Part shown: in pieces, positions 40,320 to 49,206 of the stretch
Layout of the letters: every line of letters begins with the position of its first letter
Numbering within the stretch: position 1 is the first letter of the stretch
Source: Bacteroidales bacterium H4
Lineage (GTDB): Bacteria; Bacteroidota; Bacteroidia; Bacteroidales; Muribaculaceae
Assembly (NCBI GenBank): GCA_001701165.1
Contig: DAAP01000015.1
Location: 1-55,743 of the forward strand
Reading direction: 5' to 3'
DNA length: 55,743 bases
The notes under the pieces: model-generated
Databases searched by the model: none
Told to the model about the DNA's origin: nothing
The model's input: only the letters and a program-made list of their open reading frames with translations
Position numbers and translations under genes: made by a program

Positions 40320-42818
40320 ATGAATATATCGTACTCTTGGCTGAAAGATTATGTCGATTTTGACTTGTCAGCCGAACAATTGGCAGCTGCGCTGACCTCC
40401 ATAGGGCTTGAATGTGAAGGCATTCATACTGTGGAGACTATACGTGGCGGCCTCCGTGGTATCGTTATAGGCAAGGTGCTGACGTGTGTCGAGCACCCCA
40501 ATAGCGACCACTTGCACATCACCACCGTTGACCTTGGAGGTGAAAATCCCGAACAAATAGTTTGCGGTGCGCCCAATGTTGCAGCCGGACAGACAGTTGT
40601 TGTAGCCACCGTGGGCACTGTGCTTTATGATGGCGACAAGGAATTTGTCATAAAGAAATCCAAGATTCGCGGTGTCGAATCCATGGGTATGATTTGCGCC
40701 GAAGACGAGATAGGTGTCGGAACATCGCATGATGGCATTATCGTCATCGCCGGCGACAATCTTCCGGCTCCGGGTACTCCCGCTGCCGAGTATTATGGCG
40801 TGCAGGACGAGGATGTAGTAGAAGTCGACATTACGCCCAACCGCATAGATGCGGCCTCGCATTATGGCGTGGCTCGTGACTTGGCGGCATATTTGACAGC
40901 CAATTGCGAGGGCTTTGCTCCGGTACGAGCTCGTCGTCCGGCGGTGGATGATTTCACCATAGACGATCCGTCGGCCAAGTGCGTGAGCATTCGTGTCGAT
41001 GCACCGCAGGCCTGTCCGCGCTATTGCGGCGTTACTATCGAAGGTGTCAAGGTGGCTCCCAGTCCCGAATGGTTGCAGAAGCGCCTTCGCCTTATCGGCC
41101 TGCATCCCATCAACAATATTGTGGATATCACCAATTATATTCTTCATGGATTAGGCCAGCCGTTGCACTGCTTCGACCGTGCACATATCGATGGTGATGC
41201 CATAATTGTGCGCACCTGCGAGGCGGGCACCAAGTTTACGACTCTGGACGGTGTGGAACGCACCTTGGATGCAGCCGACCTGATGATTTGCGATGTCAAT
41301 AAGCGCCCCATGTGCATTGCCGGAGTCTTTGGCGGCCTTGATAGCGGTGTCACCGAGCAAACCACTTCGGTATTTCTCGAAAGTGCATGCTTCAATGCCA
41401 CCAGTGTTCGTCGTACGGCTCGCCGTCACGGCCTGAGCACCGATGCATCCTTCCGCTACGAGCGCGGACTTGACGCTAACGGTTGCATCTATATACTCAA
41501 AGTAGCTGCGCTGATGGTCAAGACCCTTGCCGGAGGTACCATCGTTGGTGAAATCCAAGACGTGTATCCCGAAAAGGTACATCGTCCTCGTGTGCTTCTT
41601 GAAACGGAATATATGGACAGCCTCATCGGCCAAAAAGTGCCCTCGACTGCTGTGGATGCCATACTCGAAGCTCTCGAAGTCGAAACGCTTGAACGTCACG
41701 GCGATGCGTCAAATCCGACATCGCGCCTATTGGCAGTACCTACCTACCGCGTTGATGTTACCCGTCCGTGCGATGTGGTCGAAGACATTCTACGCATATA
41801 TGGATACAACAAGATAGAGATGCCGCTGCAGGTGCGCTCGTCCCTATCGTATAAGAGCACCACGGACGCTGCTGCCGATATGCAACGTATAGTTGCCAAT
41901 CAATTGAGCGGTGCCGGTTTCCGTGAAATCCTCAATAATTCGCTTACTGCCGTATCGTACTATCAGGACGATGAACCCGAGCGTTGCGTGCGTCTGCTCA
42001 ATCCCCTGAGTCAGGATTTGGCTGTAATGCGCCGAACCTTGCTCTATGGGGGTCTCGAAAGCATTGAACACAATGTCAATCGCAAGTCCAAGGACTTGGC
42101 AATGTACGAGTTTGGCAACGTATACTTCTACGACGGAAGCCGCGAAAGCACCGTTGAGGCTCCCCTGCGTCCTTTCAGCCAGGGCGCTCGCTTGGCCTTA
42201 TGGCTTACCGGCGACAGCCGCGTTGCATCGTGGCAGGCTCCGGCACTCGAGGCTTCGTTCTATGACCTGCGTGCATACGTAGACAATATTCTGCGTCATC
42301 TCGGATTTGATGTTGCTCGCGACATCGTATATGCTGTTGCCGAACCGTCCAAGCTCTTTGCCGCCGCGATGAATGTCGCTACGCGTAAAGGCAAAAACCT
42401 CGGTATCCTCGGCATCGTCAGCCGCGCCGCATGTGGCAAATGCGATCTCAAAGTTCCGGTATTCTTTGCCGAATTGGATTGGGACGCCTTGACAAATGCT
42501 GCACAGAAACTCGGAATTACATATTACGATCTACCCAAGACGCAGGCCGTCAAGCGCGATCTCGCACTGCTCATCGACACGTCCGTCACTATGGCAGACA
42601 TCGAAAAAGTAGTAAAAGATAGTGAGAAGAAGATACTGCGCGACGTGACACTCTTTGATGTCTACGAGGGCGACAAGTTGCCCGAGGGCAAGAAGTCTTA
42701 CGCCATCACCCTAACTTTGTGTGATGACGAAAAGACATTGCAGGACAAGTACATCGACAATGTGATGAATCGCATCATCGCCAACTTGCGCAATCGTCTC
42801 GGCGCCGAATTGCGATAA
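40320..42818 (+). CDS. pheT: Phenylalanyl-tRNA synthetase beta subunit
   Basis: PheT with PheS forms the (alpha-beta)2 enzyme that charges tRNA-Phe. The 832-residue protein has all expected parts: the N-terminal MNISYSWLKDYVDF, the EMAP-like tRNA-binding domain (EHPNSDHLHITTVDLG, about 58-73), the B3/B4 editing domain (about 200-395, with VVDITNYILHGLGQPLH), the B5 domain with VPTYRVDVTRPCDVVEDILR, the catalytic-like core, and the C-terminal FDX-ACB anticodon-binding domain from about residue 735 (YDLPKTQAVKRDLALLID). pheS is not adjacent, a common arrangement in Bacteroidetes. Confidence 0.97.
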   Translation: MNISYSWLKDYVDFDLSAEQLAAALTSIGLECEGIHTVETIRGGLRGIVIGKVLTCVEHPNSDHLHITTVDLGGENPEQIVCGAPNVAAGQTVVVATVGTVLYDGDKEFVIKKSKIRGVESMGMICAEDEIGVGTSHDGIIVIAGDNLPAPGTPAAEYYGVQDEDVVEVDITPNRIDAASHYGVARDLAAYLTANCEGFAPVRARRPAVDDFTIDDPSAKCVSIRVDAPQACPRYCGVTIEGVKVAPSPEWLQKRLRLIGLHPINNIVDITNYILHGLGQPLHCFDRAHIDGDAIIVRTCEAGTKFTTLDGVERTLDAADLMICDVNKRPMCIAGVFGGLDSGVTEQTTSVFLESACFNATSVRRTARRHGLSTDASFRYERGLDANGCIYILKVAALMVKTLAGGTIVGEIQDVYPEKVHRPRVLLETEYMDSLIGQKVPSTAVDAILEALEVETLERHGDASNPTSRLLAVPTYRVDVTRPCDVVEDILRIYGYNKIEMPLQVRSSLSYKSTTDAAADMQRIVANQLSGAGFREILNNSLTAVSYYQDDEPERCVRLLNPLSQDLAVMRRTLLYGGLESIEHNVNRKSKDLAMYEFGNVYFYDGSRESTVEAPLRPFSQGARLALWLTGDSRVASWQAPALEASFYDLRAYVDNILRHLGFDVARDIVYAVAEPSKLFAAAMNVATRKGKNLGILGIVSRAACGKCDLKVPVFFAELDWDALTNAAQKLGITYYDLPKTQAVKRDLALLIDTSVTMADIEKVVKDSEKKILRDVTLFDVYEGDKLPEGKKSYAITLTLCDDEKTLQDKYIDNVMNRIIANLRNRLGAELR

Positions 42819-42875
42819 ACGATCTATTTGACAATCAACATAACAACAACGATATAACTAAAAAACAGCACACCC

Positions 42876-43613
42876 ATGGGAAGAGCTTTTGAATACCGCA
42901 AAGCCCGCAAACTGAAACGCTGGGGCAATATGTCCCGCACCTTTACACGTATAGGTAAGGAAATCACCATAGCCGCCAAGGCCGGCGGCCCCGATCCGGA
43001 CACTAACCCGCGTTTGCGCCAGCTGATGCAGAATGCCAAGGCTGCCAATATGCCCAAAGACACGGTAGAACGTGCCATCAAAAAGGCTACGGATAAAGAC
43101 GCCGGCGACTATAAGGAAATCTCGTATGAAGGCTATGGCCCTTACGGCATAGCCATCTTTGTTGAGGCAGCCACAGACAACAATACGCGCACTGTGGCCA
43201 ATGTTCGGTCTTATTTCACCAAACATGGCGGCAGCCTGGGTACGCAAGGTTCGCTCACGTTTCTGTTTGACCATAAGGCTGTTTTCAAGGTAGTGCCCAA
43301 GGATGGGGTGTCGCTTGAGGACCTCGAACTTGAGCTCATTGATTACGGCGTGGACGAGCTGGAACATGACGATGAAGGGCACATAATTCTCTATGCAGCC
43401 TTCGAGGAGTCCTCCAATGTGCAGAAATACCTCGAAGACAACGGCTACGAGATTATTTCCACCGAATTCGAGCGTATACCCAATGATGTCAAGGATGTTA
43501 CGCCCGAGCAGCGCGAAAAAATCGAGAAGCTTCTTGACAAGCTCGAAGAGGACGAAGACGTGCAGAATGTCTTCCACAACATGCGCGAGCTTGACGATGA
43601 AGGCGAGGAGTAA
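42876..43613 (+). CDS. YebC/PmpR family protein (TACO1-like)
   Basis: This 245-residue protein has the invariant YebC start MGRAFEYRKARKLKRWGNMS, ITIAAKAGGPDPDTNPRLR, NMPKDTVERAIKKA and YEGYGPYGIAIFVEAATDN. YebC proteins are called transcriptional regulators (PmpR) but recent work also links the family to translation of difficult proline stretches. The C-terminus is acidic (LEEDEDVQNVFHNMRELDDE). It follows pheT by 57 nt on the same strand and ends at a strong hairpin. Confidence 0.95.
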   Translation: MGRAFEYRKARKLKRWGNMSRTFTRIGKEITIAAKAGGPDPDTNPRLRQLMQNAKAANMPKDTVERAIKKATDKDAGDYKEISYEGYGPYGIAIFVEAATDNNTRTVANVRSYFTKHGGSLGTQGSLTFLFDHKAVFKVVPKDGVSLEDLELELIDYGVDELEHDDEGHIILYAAFEESSNVQKYLEDNGYEIISTEFERIPNDVKDVTPEQREKIEKLLDKLEEDEDVQNVFHNMRELDDEGEE

Positions 43614-43641
43614 TATCCTCCTGCATTTGTAATAAATAATT

Positions 43642-43676
43642 GAGAGCCGCAGTTGTCATTGACAGCTGCGGCTCTC
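43642..43676. terminator. Strong bidirectional hairpin terminator
   Basis: A 16-bp stem with one G-U pair and a 3-nt loop (43642-43657 with 43661-43676) lies 28 nt past the yebC stop and 56 nt past the convergent HAD stop. In the HAD direction AATTATTTATT follows the stem. Confidence 0.85.
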
Positions 43677-43731
43677 GATTATTCGTGTGTGTATGTCAAC
43701 GCGGATACGAATGTGCCCGGCGTTAGGTTGG

Positions 43732-44553
43732 CTAAGGCATCAGTGCGCTGAGCGACGGAATGAATGCCGGATCCGAAGCTTCGTCTTCGGCGGCGGTCCA
43801 TCCTCGGCCTTTGATCCATGCAGTGCGGCAGCCTATCGAGCGTGCCGGGTATATGTCCTTGGATAGCGAATCGCCTACTACGAGGACGCTCTCGGGGCGT
43901 AGCCATGCTCCACTTCCGTGCCCGAAGATGTCGCAGGTGTCGCCTGCGGTGCGAGCCTGTTCGGTCACCGGCAGAGCCATCACCCCCAGGGCGTATATGC
44001 GTGCATCCGGTTTGCGTATGCCTACGACGGCGCTCTCGATGATGCCGGCAAAATACTGCCGGATGTCCATGCCTCGCAGGACTGCATCTACGTTGCCGTA
44101 GAAATTGCTGACCAGCACCATAGGGTAGCGTGCGGCCAATGCTTCGAGTACGGGCCGCACTTCATCTATGCATGCGCGAGCATAGGCGTTGCAGTAAGAG
44201 GCTATATGTTCGGCCGTGTCTTTGATTGTGTCACCGGATGCTTCAAGAGCGCGATTGTATACGCTTGATTCTTTGGGGTCTTCGGGTAATAGCTCGGCGT
44301 TGCAGCATAATTCGATGAGAACCTTTTTGCGCAGTAGCGCCGGAAAGTCGTCTTCGGGTGTAATGATGCGGTGTGCAGCCAGGGCACGCTCGGCGTAGAC
44401 GTAGGCATGGCGAAATTGTTGCTCGTCGGCTTTGATGCCGCAGTGTTCCCATCCTTGGCGTAGGATATGACTCCAATGGTCGCCGCGAGTGTCGAGAGTG
44501 CCTCCGTAGTCAAAGATGACACCGCGTATGCCCGTCAGTAGCGCATTGCTCAT
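43732..44553 (-). CDS. HAD-superfamily hydrolase with DYGGT motif
   Basis: This 273-residue HAD-fold protein has motif I as IFDYGGTLD: nucleophile Asp15 is present, but the usual general acid/base Asp two residues later is Gly17. Motif II is LVSNFYGN, motif III involves the Lys in GIRKPDARIY, and motif IV is VLVVGDSLSKDIYPARSIGCRTAWI. The DxGGT form occurs in some subfamilies of pyrimidine-nucleotidase-like or CoA-linked HADs and may mean a non-phosphatase reaction or altered mechanism. It is the downstream partner of the CDP-alcohol phosphotransferase (4-nt overlap). Confidence 0.85.
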   Translation of the reverse strand: MSNALLTGIRGVIFDYGGTLDTRGDHWSHILRQGWEHCGIKADEQQFRHAYVYAERALAAHRIITPEDDFPALLRKKVLIELCCNAELLPEDPKESSVYNRALEASGDTIKDTAEHIASYCNAYARACIDEVRPVLEALAARYPMVLVSNFYGNVDAVLRGMDIRQYFAGIIESAVVGIRKPDARIYALGVMALPVTEQARTAGDTCDIFGHGSGAWLRPESVLVVGDSLSKDIYPARSIGCRTAWIKGRGWTAAEDEASDPAFIPSLSALMP

Positions 44554-45494
44554 AGTGCATCATCGTATTTGCCGGCGGCGAGGTCGGCGGTGAGACGCCG
44601 GCACAGAGACTCGTGGCGGCACATCATATAGACAAGTAGAGAATTGAGAACTATCAGCTCGAAGGCGAAGTACAGCCATGGCATTTGGGCAAAGAGCGAG
44701 GCGAAGAGTGCGATGGTGCGCCAATTGAAGGACAGGATATTGGTATACTTCATCAGCGGCAATGACAATACGCGGAAGTCATCGCGGAAGGCCTGCGGTA
44801 TTTTGCTGTTGCCCCATTTGTCAGACAGTGCGGTACGCAGGCGCTGCATCGCCGGAGTCCATGCTTCTTGGTTCTCTGTATACCGTGTGTAGAAAGTCAG
44901 CACGAGCTTGCTCCAGAAGTTACGGCCCCAAGACATCTCGGCCAGGCGTTTGCGTAGGTGTGAGGCCTGTTCCAACTCGCTGCCGTCCTCGCCTTTGAGG
45001 AAGTATAGGTGGAACTGACGATAGTAGTCAGCCATGGCGGCCTGTTTGGCGTGGCACAATCCGGTGACAACGGCCACTACCCATATCACCCAGTTGTGCT
45101 GCATGAAAAAATCGGAGGTTACCACCTCGCGCAGGCAGATGGCTACGTATATTGTGGCAAACCATATATCTCCGGCCATGCCGTCCAGGATGCGACCTAT
45201 GCGACTGTAATTGTGCGTCATGCGTGCCAGTTGCCCGTCGGCGCTGTCAAAGGAATTGGCCCAAATGAGCAGCAACATTCCTATGACGTTGATGACTAAG
45301 TCGTTGAAATAGAATGCCACGCCGGCACCTATACCCAGGAATATGGAAGCGATGGTGATGGCGTTGGGCGTGACGCCGAGACGTCGGGCCAGACACGCCC
45401 ATGCGTAGCCTATGGGTCGGTAAAAAGCCAGGTCTATGTGTTCTTCTGTGTCCGCGCTTTTGAGCGTGGCGCGATATGCTGAGTTATCAGTCAT
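44550..45494 (-). CDS. CDP-alcohol phosphatidyltransferase family protein
   Basis: This 314-residue membrane enzyme belongs to the family that transfers a phosphoryl-lipid from CDP-lipid to an alcohol. The signature starts DSADGQLARMTHNYSRIG (83-100) and continues RILDGMAGD; between the last two Asp there are four residues instead of the usual three. Hydrophobic segments surround the motif (for example LVINVIGMLLLIWANSF and VIWVVAVVTGL). A start at 45494 gives MTDNSAYRATLKSADTEEHI; the upstream frame to 45623 is unlike coding sequence. The alcohol acceptor cannot be read from sequence; inositol or ethanolamine-type headgroups are candidates. Confidence 0.87.
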   Translation of the reverse strand: MTDNSAYRATLKSADTEEHIDLAFYRPIGYAWACLARRLGVTPNAITIASIFLGIGAGVAFYFNDLVINVIGMLLLIWANSFDSADGQLARMTHNYSRIGRILDGMAGDIWFATIYVAICLREVVTSDFFMQHNWVIWVVAVVTGLCHAKQAAMADYYRQFHLYFLKGEDGSELEQASHLRKRLAEMSWGRNFWSKLVLTFYTRYTENQEAWTPAMQRLRTALSDKWGNSKIPQAFRDDFRVLSLPLMKYTNILSFNWRTIALFASLFAQMPWLYFAFELIVLNSLLVYMMCRHESLCRRLTADLAAGKYDDAL

Positions 45495-45583
45495 GAGTCT
45501 TGCTTTGGTTGTGTTGCTAAAATATTGGGAACAAACACTTGGCGGCGCCAACGTCCGTCGATCCGCCGGGCATCGGTGCGTGC

Positions 45584-46456
45584 TCAGTGTGCGCGGTGTT
45601 CCTTGATGGCCTGCATCACGCACTTGGCAATGTGCGGCCCGGCCTCGTCGCGGCAGGGGGCAAACGAAGGCCAGTCGTTGAAGTCGATGATGCGTATGGT
45701 TCCGTCCTCGTCAACTATGCAGTCGCCGCCGTAGATGCGGACATCCAATTCCTTGGCGGCGCGTGCGCAGATGTCGTGCAGGTATGCTTCGTCAAAGGTC
45801 AAGCCGCGTGCGGCGCCGTTGATGGCCTCGTATCCGTATTTGCTGTGTCCTGCTTCGAAGGGATAGAACCAGTAAAAGAAGTCTGTGTCGGCCACGCCGT
45901 AGAATTTGAGCAAATCGCCTTCGAGGTGGCGGTTGATGACTGCACGCTTGATGCCGCGCAGGAAGTATTCTTGCAGTACTTCTTGGGCTTCTTGCGGATG
46001 ACGTACAAAGGATACGTCCTCCTTGTGCATGGCGTGGAAGTCGCCGCGCTTTATCCAGCATTGTTCGATGCCGGCTTTTTCCAGGGCATCGATGACGCTT
46101 TCGTCAGTGTTGACCATCAGCGACTCGGGATAAGGAATTCCGTTGCCGATAAGTATGCGAGTCATGCGTTCGCGAGTACAGTTTTCGATGCCGTAGCCGC
46201 TGTTGATTACCAGATCGCCGGCGTCTTCGCGTTTTTGCAACAGGTCGATGGAGCGGCGTTCGCGGCACATGTTCATGATGATGTGGTAGCCGTCTGTAGC
46301 TCCGGAGGCCAGTTGTTCCTCCGAAAACACGGTGACTTCGCAGCCGCGCTTGCGCAATTGGTCGGCAGCGATGTTGAATATTGCCGCATCGTTGCCTATA
46401 TGGTTGGGTGAATACGCTCCGGCACGCATCACGCCCGCAATCTTTATTTCTGCCAT
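45584..46456 (-). CDS. ATP-grasp family protein
   Basis: This 290-residue protein has an ATP-grasp arrangement. An N-terminal alpha/beta domain (MAEIKIAGVMRAG) is followed by the ATP-lobe Lys segment ALEKAGIEQCWIKRGDF. The C-terminal metal site is RIYGGDCIVDEDGTIRIIDF followed by NDWPSF, in the place of the usual E/D-x-N-x-x-P-G. ATP-grasp enzymes couple ATP to ligation or phosphorylation; D-x-N-x-[FW]-P is also seen in inositol polyphosphate kinases of this fold, but that link is only suggestive. A -7-like element lies 31-38 nt upstream. It is 89 nt upstream of the CDP-alcohol phosphotransferase. Confidence 0.78.
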   Translation of the reverse strand: MAEIKIAGVMRAGAYSPNHIGNDAAIFNIAADQLRKRGCEVTVFSEEQLASGATDGYHIIMNMCRERRSIDLLQKREDAGDLVINSGYGIENCTRERMTRILIGNGIPYPESLMVNTDESVIDALEKAGIEQCWIKRGDFHAMHKEDVSFVRHPQEAQEVLQEYFLRGIKRAVINRHLEGDLLKFYGVADTDFFYWFYPFEAGHSKYGYEAINGAARGLTFDEAYLHDICARAAKELDVRIYGGDCIVDEDGTIRIIDFNDWPSFAPCRDEAGPHIAKCVMQAIKEHRAH

Positions 46457-46486
46457 TGTCTGTGTTCTATTTGTGGTTAGGCACAG

Positions 46487-46494
46487 CAAAGGTA
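46487..46494 (-). promoter_or_regulatory. Putative -7 element for the ATP-grasp gene
   Basis: The minus strand reads TACCTTTG, fitting TAnnTTTG, about 30 nt before the ATG at 46456. No -33 element is evident. It suggests the ATP-grasp/phosphotransferase/HAD genes form their own transcript. Confidence 0.45.
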
Positions 46495-46564
46495 CAAACT
46501 TTTTTCCATATGCCACCGCCTTGACGTCCCTATAATGAGCCGTCAATACGAGGTATGCGCTATC

Positions 46565-48379
46565 TTATCGGTACATGGCTTCGATTTGGACGGCGTAGCG
46601 GCGAGCGATGATGGCGCGGCGCAGCTTGAGGGTGTTGGTGAGCTCGCCGGCTTCGATGGTGAAACTCTTGGGTAACAGTGTGAAACGCTTTATTTTCTCG
46701 AAGTTGGCCAATCCGTGTTCGAGTTTTTCGATGCGTTGGGCAATCATGGCGCGTATATCGGTATTCTGTACCAACTCTTCGATGTTCCGGAAGGCTATGC
46801 GACGACGTCGCGCGTATTCCTTGAGTGCTTCAAATGCCGGTATTATGATGGCTGTGACGTACTTGCGTTTGTCTCCTATGATTGCTACCTGTTCGATGAA
46901 CGGGTCTTTGCCCAGACGGCTTTCGAGGGCCTGTGGGGCGATGTATTTGCCGTTGGATGTTTTGAAAAGGTCTTTGATGCGCTCGGTGAGTGTGAGCGAC
47001 CCGTCGCGGGCGACTTTTCCTGCATCGCCGGTGCGCAGCCAGCCATCGGATGTGAATGCGGCGGCTGTCTCGGATGGCTTGTTGTAGTATCCTTTCATTA
47101 CCGTTGGGCCGCTGACTTCGATTTCGCCGCTGTCGCCTATGCGTACGTTTACTTCGGGTACGACGGTGCCTACCGTTCCTAAGGCAAAGTCTGTAGCGGG
47201 GTAGCATGTCACCGTTGCGGTGGTTTCGGAGAGGCCGTAGCCGATGACGATATTGATGCCTATGGCGTGCAGAAAGGCGACGATGTCCGGTGATAGAGGA
47301 GCTCCGGCTGTGGGGTAGATGTTGCCGCGGTCAACGCCTATGGCTTTGCGCATCGTGGACAATACGTGGCGGTCGTAGAACCGGTAGCGCGCTTCGAGCC
47401 AACGTGGTACGCGCAGCCCGTGACGTACGTAGTCGAGGTTACGACGGCGTCCGACGGCTATGGCTCGGTGCACCATGGCACGTTTGAAAAATCCCATGGC
47501 GGCAATTTTTTCGGTGGCGGCGGTGTACACTTTTTCCCAGAAGCGTGGAACGCTGCACATGCACGTGGGGCGCACGTTGCGTAGTGCTCGGACTACATCG
47601 TGCGGGTCGGTATTGATGTACACCTCCATGCCCATGAACAGGCAGTAGTATGTCCATGCTTTTTCGAAGATGTGGCTTAGCGGCAGGAAGCACAGCGAAG
47701 TGTCTCGGTCGCTGATGCTTGTAAGACGTTGGCGATGTATTTCCATGGCTGCGTCAAAGCAGCTGTGTGTCAGGATGGCTCCTTTGGGTTCGCCCGTGGT
47801 GCCGGAAGTGTATATAAGTGTGGCGATGTCGTCGCCGGTGGCGGCATCACGGCGCGAGGTCACGGTGTGGCGTATGTTCTCACCGGCTGTGGCGCCTATG
47901 GTTACGAGGTCGGCCCATGTCAATGCGCGGTATTTTGACGGCTCGTCTGCAGGCAGGGTGCCGTCGATGAGTACGGCGCAACGCACTTCGGGGCATTCGT
48001 CAATGACGGAGCATACGGCTTCGTATTGTTTGGTATTGCCGACGATGATGATGCGAGCCTTGGAGTCGCGCAGGATGTATCGGATTTGTTCGGGTGAGGA
48101 GGTGGCGTAGATGCTTGCCGTGGCGGCGCGGTTGGCGAATGCAGCCATCTCGGCTTCGAGACTTTGCACTCGGTTTTCGCTGAATATTGCCACCATGTCG
48201 CCCGGGCCGAGCCCCAGGGAGCAGAAGGCGTATGCGACGTTGTCGATATTGTCGGCAAAACGCTGCCAGGACAGCGTCTTCCATTTGAGAGTGGCAGGTT
48301 CGTCGGTATAGTGTACCGCGATTTTTGTGCTGTGTTTTTGGCTCTGTCTCAGAGCCAAGTGTGTCAATATATTGGACAT
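46565..48379 (-). CDS. Long-chain fatty acid CoA ligase (AMP-forming)
   Basis: This 604-residue ANL-superfamily enzyme activates fatty acids to acyl-CoA through acyl-AMP. The P-loop is LIYTSGTTGEPKGAILTH, followed by the linker region LPLSHIFEKAWTYYCLFMG, YGLSETTATVT, DGWLRTGDAG and the C-terminal catalytic Lys in ELTNTLKLRR. The pattern matches the FAA1/FadD15-type ligases frequent in Bacteroidetes. I start at 48379 (MSNILTHLALRQSQKHS); the frame upstream to 48511 is basic and atypical. A TACATTTG element lies about 70 nt upstream. It may feed incorporated exogenous fatty acids into lipids. Confidence 0.95.
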   Translation of the reverse strand: MSNILTHLALRQSQKHSTKIAVHYTDEPATLKWKTLSWQRFADNIDNVAYAFCSLGLGPGDMVAIFSENRVQSLEAEMAAFANRAATASIYATSSPEQIRYILRDSKARIIIVGNTKQYEAVCSVIDECPEVRCAVLIDGTLPADEPSKYRALTWADLVTIGATAGENIRHTVTSRRDAATGDDIATLIYTSGTTGEPKGAILTHSCFDAAMEIHRQRLTSISDRDTSLCFLPLSHIFEKAWTYYCLFMGMEVYINTDPHDVVRALRNVRPTCMCSVPRFWEKVYTAATEKIAAMGFFKRAMVHRAIAVGRRRNLDYVRHGLRVPRWLEARYRFYDRHVLSTMRKAIGVDRGNIYPTAGAPLSPDIVAFLHAIGINIVIGYGLSETTATVTCYPATDFALGTVGTVVPEVNVRIGDSGEIEVSGPTVMKGYYNKPSETAAAFTSDGWLRTGDAGKVARDGSLTLTERIKDLFKTSNGKYIAPQALESRLGKDPFIEQVAIIGDKRKYVTAIIIPAFEALKEYARRRRIAFRNIEELVQNTDIRAMIAQRIEKLEHGLANFEKIKRFTLLPKSFTIEAGELTNTLKLRRAIIARRYAVQIEAMYR

Positions 48380-48446
48380 TGTGTAGAATTCGAAAAGTTG
48401 TGAGGCGGAGGGCGCCTGATGGCGCGTTCCGCGGGCTTTTGGCTTG

Positions 48447-48454
48447 CAAATGTA
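48447..48454 (-). promoter_or_regulatory. Putative -7 element for the acyl-CoA ligase
   Basis: The minus strand reads TACATTTG, matching TAnnTTTG, about 68 nt before the ATG at 48379; a -33 element is not clear. Confidence 0.4.
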
Positions 48455-48573
48455 CGGCTTTATTGTTTGACGGGCATCATTTAGATGCCTCGTTAACATT
48501 GTTTGCATCATTTACGGACATTTGGCAGGGCCTGCGTGCCGAGACTTCCGGACATCCAATCGGCTCCGGGCGT

Positions 48574-49116
48574 TTATTCGCGGATAATTTTTGCGAGGTT
48601 TGTGCAGCCGTCTTCGAGCAGAGTGAGGACGTTCTCAAAGCCATCGTCACCATCGTAATACGGATCCGGAATGCAGTCTTGCCGCGTGGGCATTTGGACA
48701 AAAGCAATCATAGGCACTACCTTGTCTTGTGCTTCGATTGTCGGCGCCATGTGCTTCAGTTTGGCCACGTTGTTTGCGTCCATGCCGATGAGTATGTCGA
48801 AGTTGTCGAAATCGACATCGCGCACCTGCCGGCATATATGGTCAAGAGTGTATCCGCGCCATTGCGCGTGTATGCGCATGCGGTTGTCCGGGAGGTCGCC
48901 CACGTGCCATCCGCCGGTGCCGGCGCTGTCTATGATCCAGGCATCCGTATCGCCGTGTTTGTTTATACAAGCTTGTAATATGCCTTGTGCGGCCGGGGAG
49001 CGACATATATTGCCCAGGCACACAAAGAGTACGCGCACAGGTAGCGACTCGGCGTAGCGATGGCGCATCGCATTGATAGTGGGTAGATGGTCAAGCAGTT
49101 TGTCGTTTATTGTCAT
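48574..49116 (-). CDS. Low-molecular-weight protein-tyrosine phosphatase
   Basis: This 180-residue protein has the LMW-PTP P-loop CLGNICRS (33-40, the C-x5-R-S motif with Cys33 and Arg39) and the general-acid Asp151 in IPDPYYDG. Other landmarks are SAGTGGWHVGD and FDILIGMDANN. The first about 25 residues precede the usual start VRVLFVCLGN, so Met17 (MRHRYAE) may be the real start. In Gram-negatives such enzymes often partner a tyrosine kinase in capsule assembly; no kinase is present here, so the target is unknown. It lies 90 nt downstream of aroB. Confidence 0.93.
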   Translation of the reverse strand: MTINDKLLDHLPTINAMRHRYAESLPVRVLFVCLGNICRSPAAQGILQACINKHGDTDAWIIDSAGTGGWHVGDLPDNRMRIHAQWRGYTLDHICRQVRDVDFDNFDILIGMDANNVAKLKHMAPTIEAQDKVVPMIAFVQMPTRQDCIPDPYYDGDDGFENVLTLLEDGCTNLAKIIRE

Positions 49117-49206
49117 GATGTATTGTGTGGCAATTATTCTTTGTGTGTTCGTGGTGGCGGCGCTTGGCCAGGTGCGGCAAGAGGTGTGCCTATAGGGTTC
49201 TGTGTA

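Noticed and set aside
45539..45551. Perfect short palindrome TTGGCGGCGCCAA as a regulatory site or terminator
   Set aside because: Only 6 bp per arm, no T-run and no second copy seen; too weak to list as a feature.
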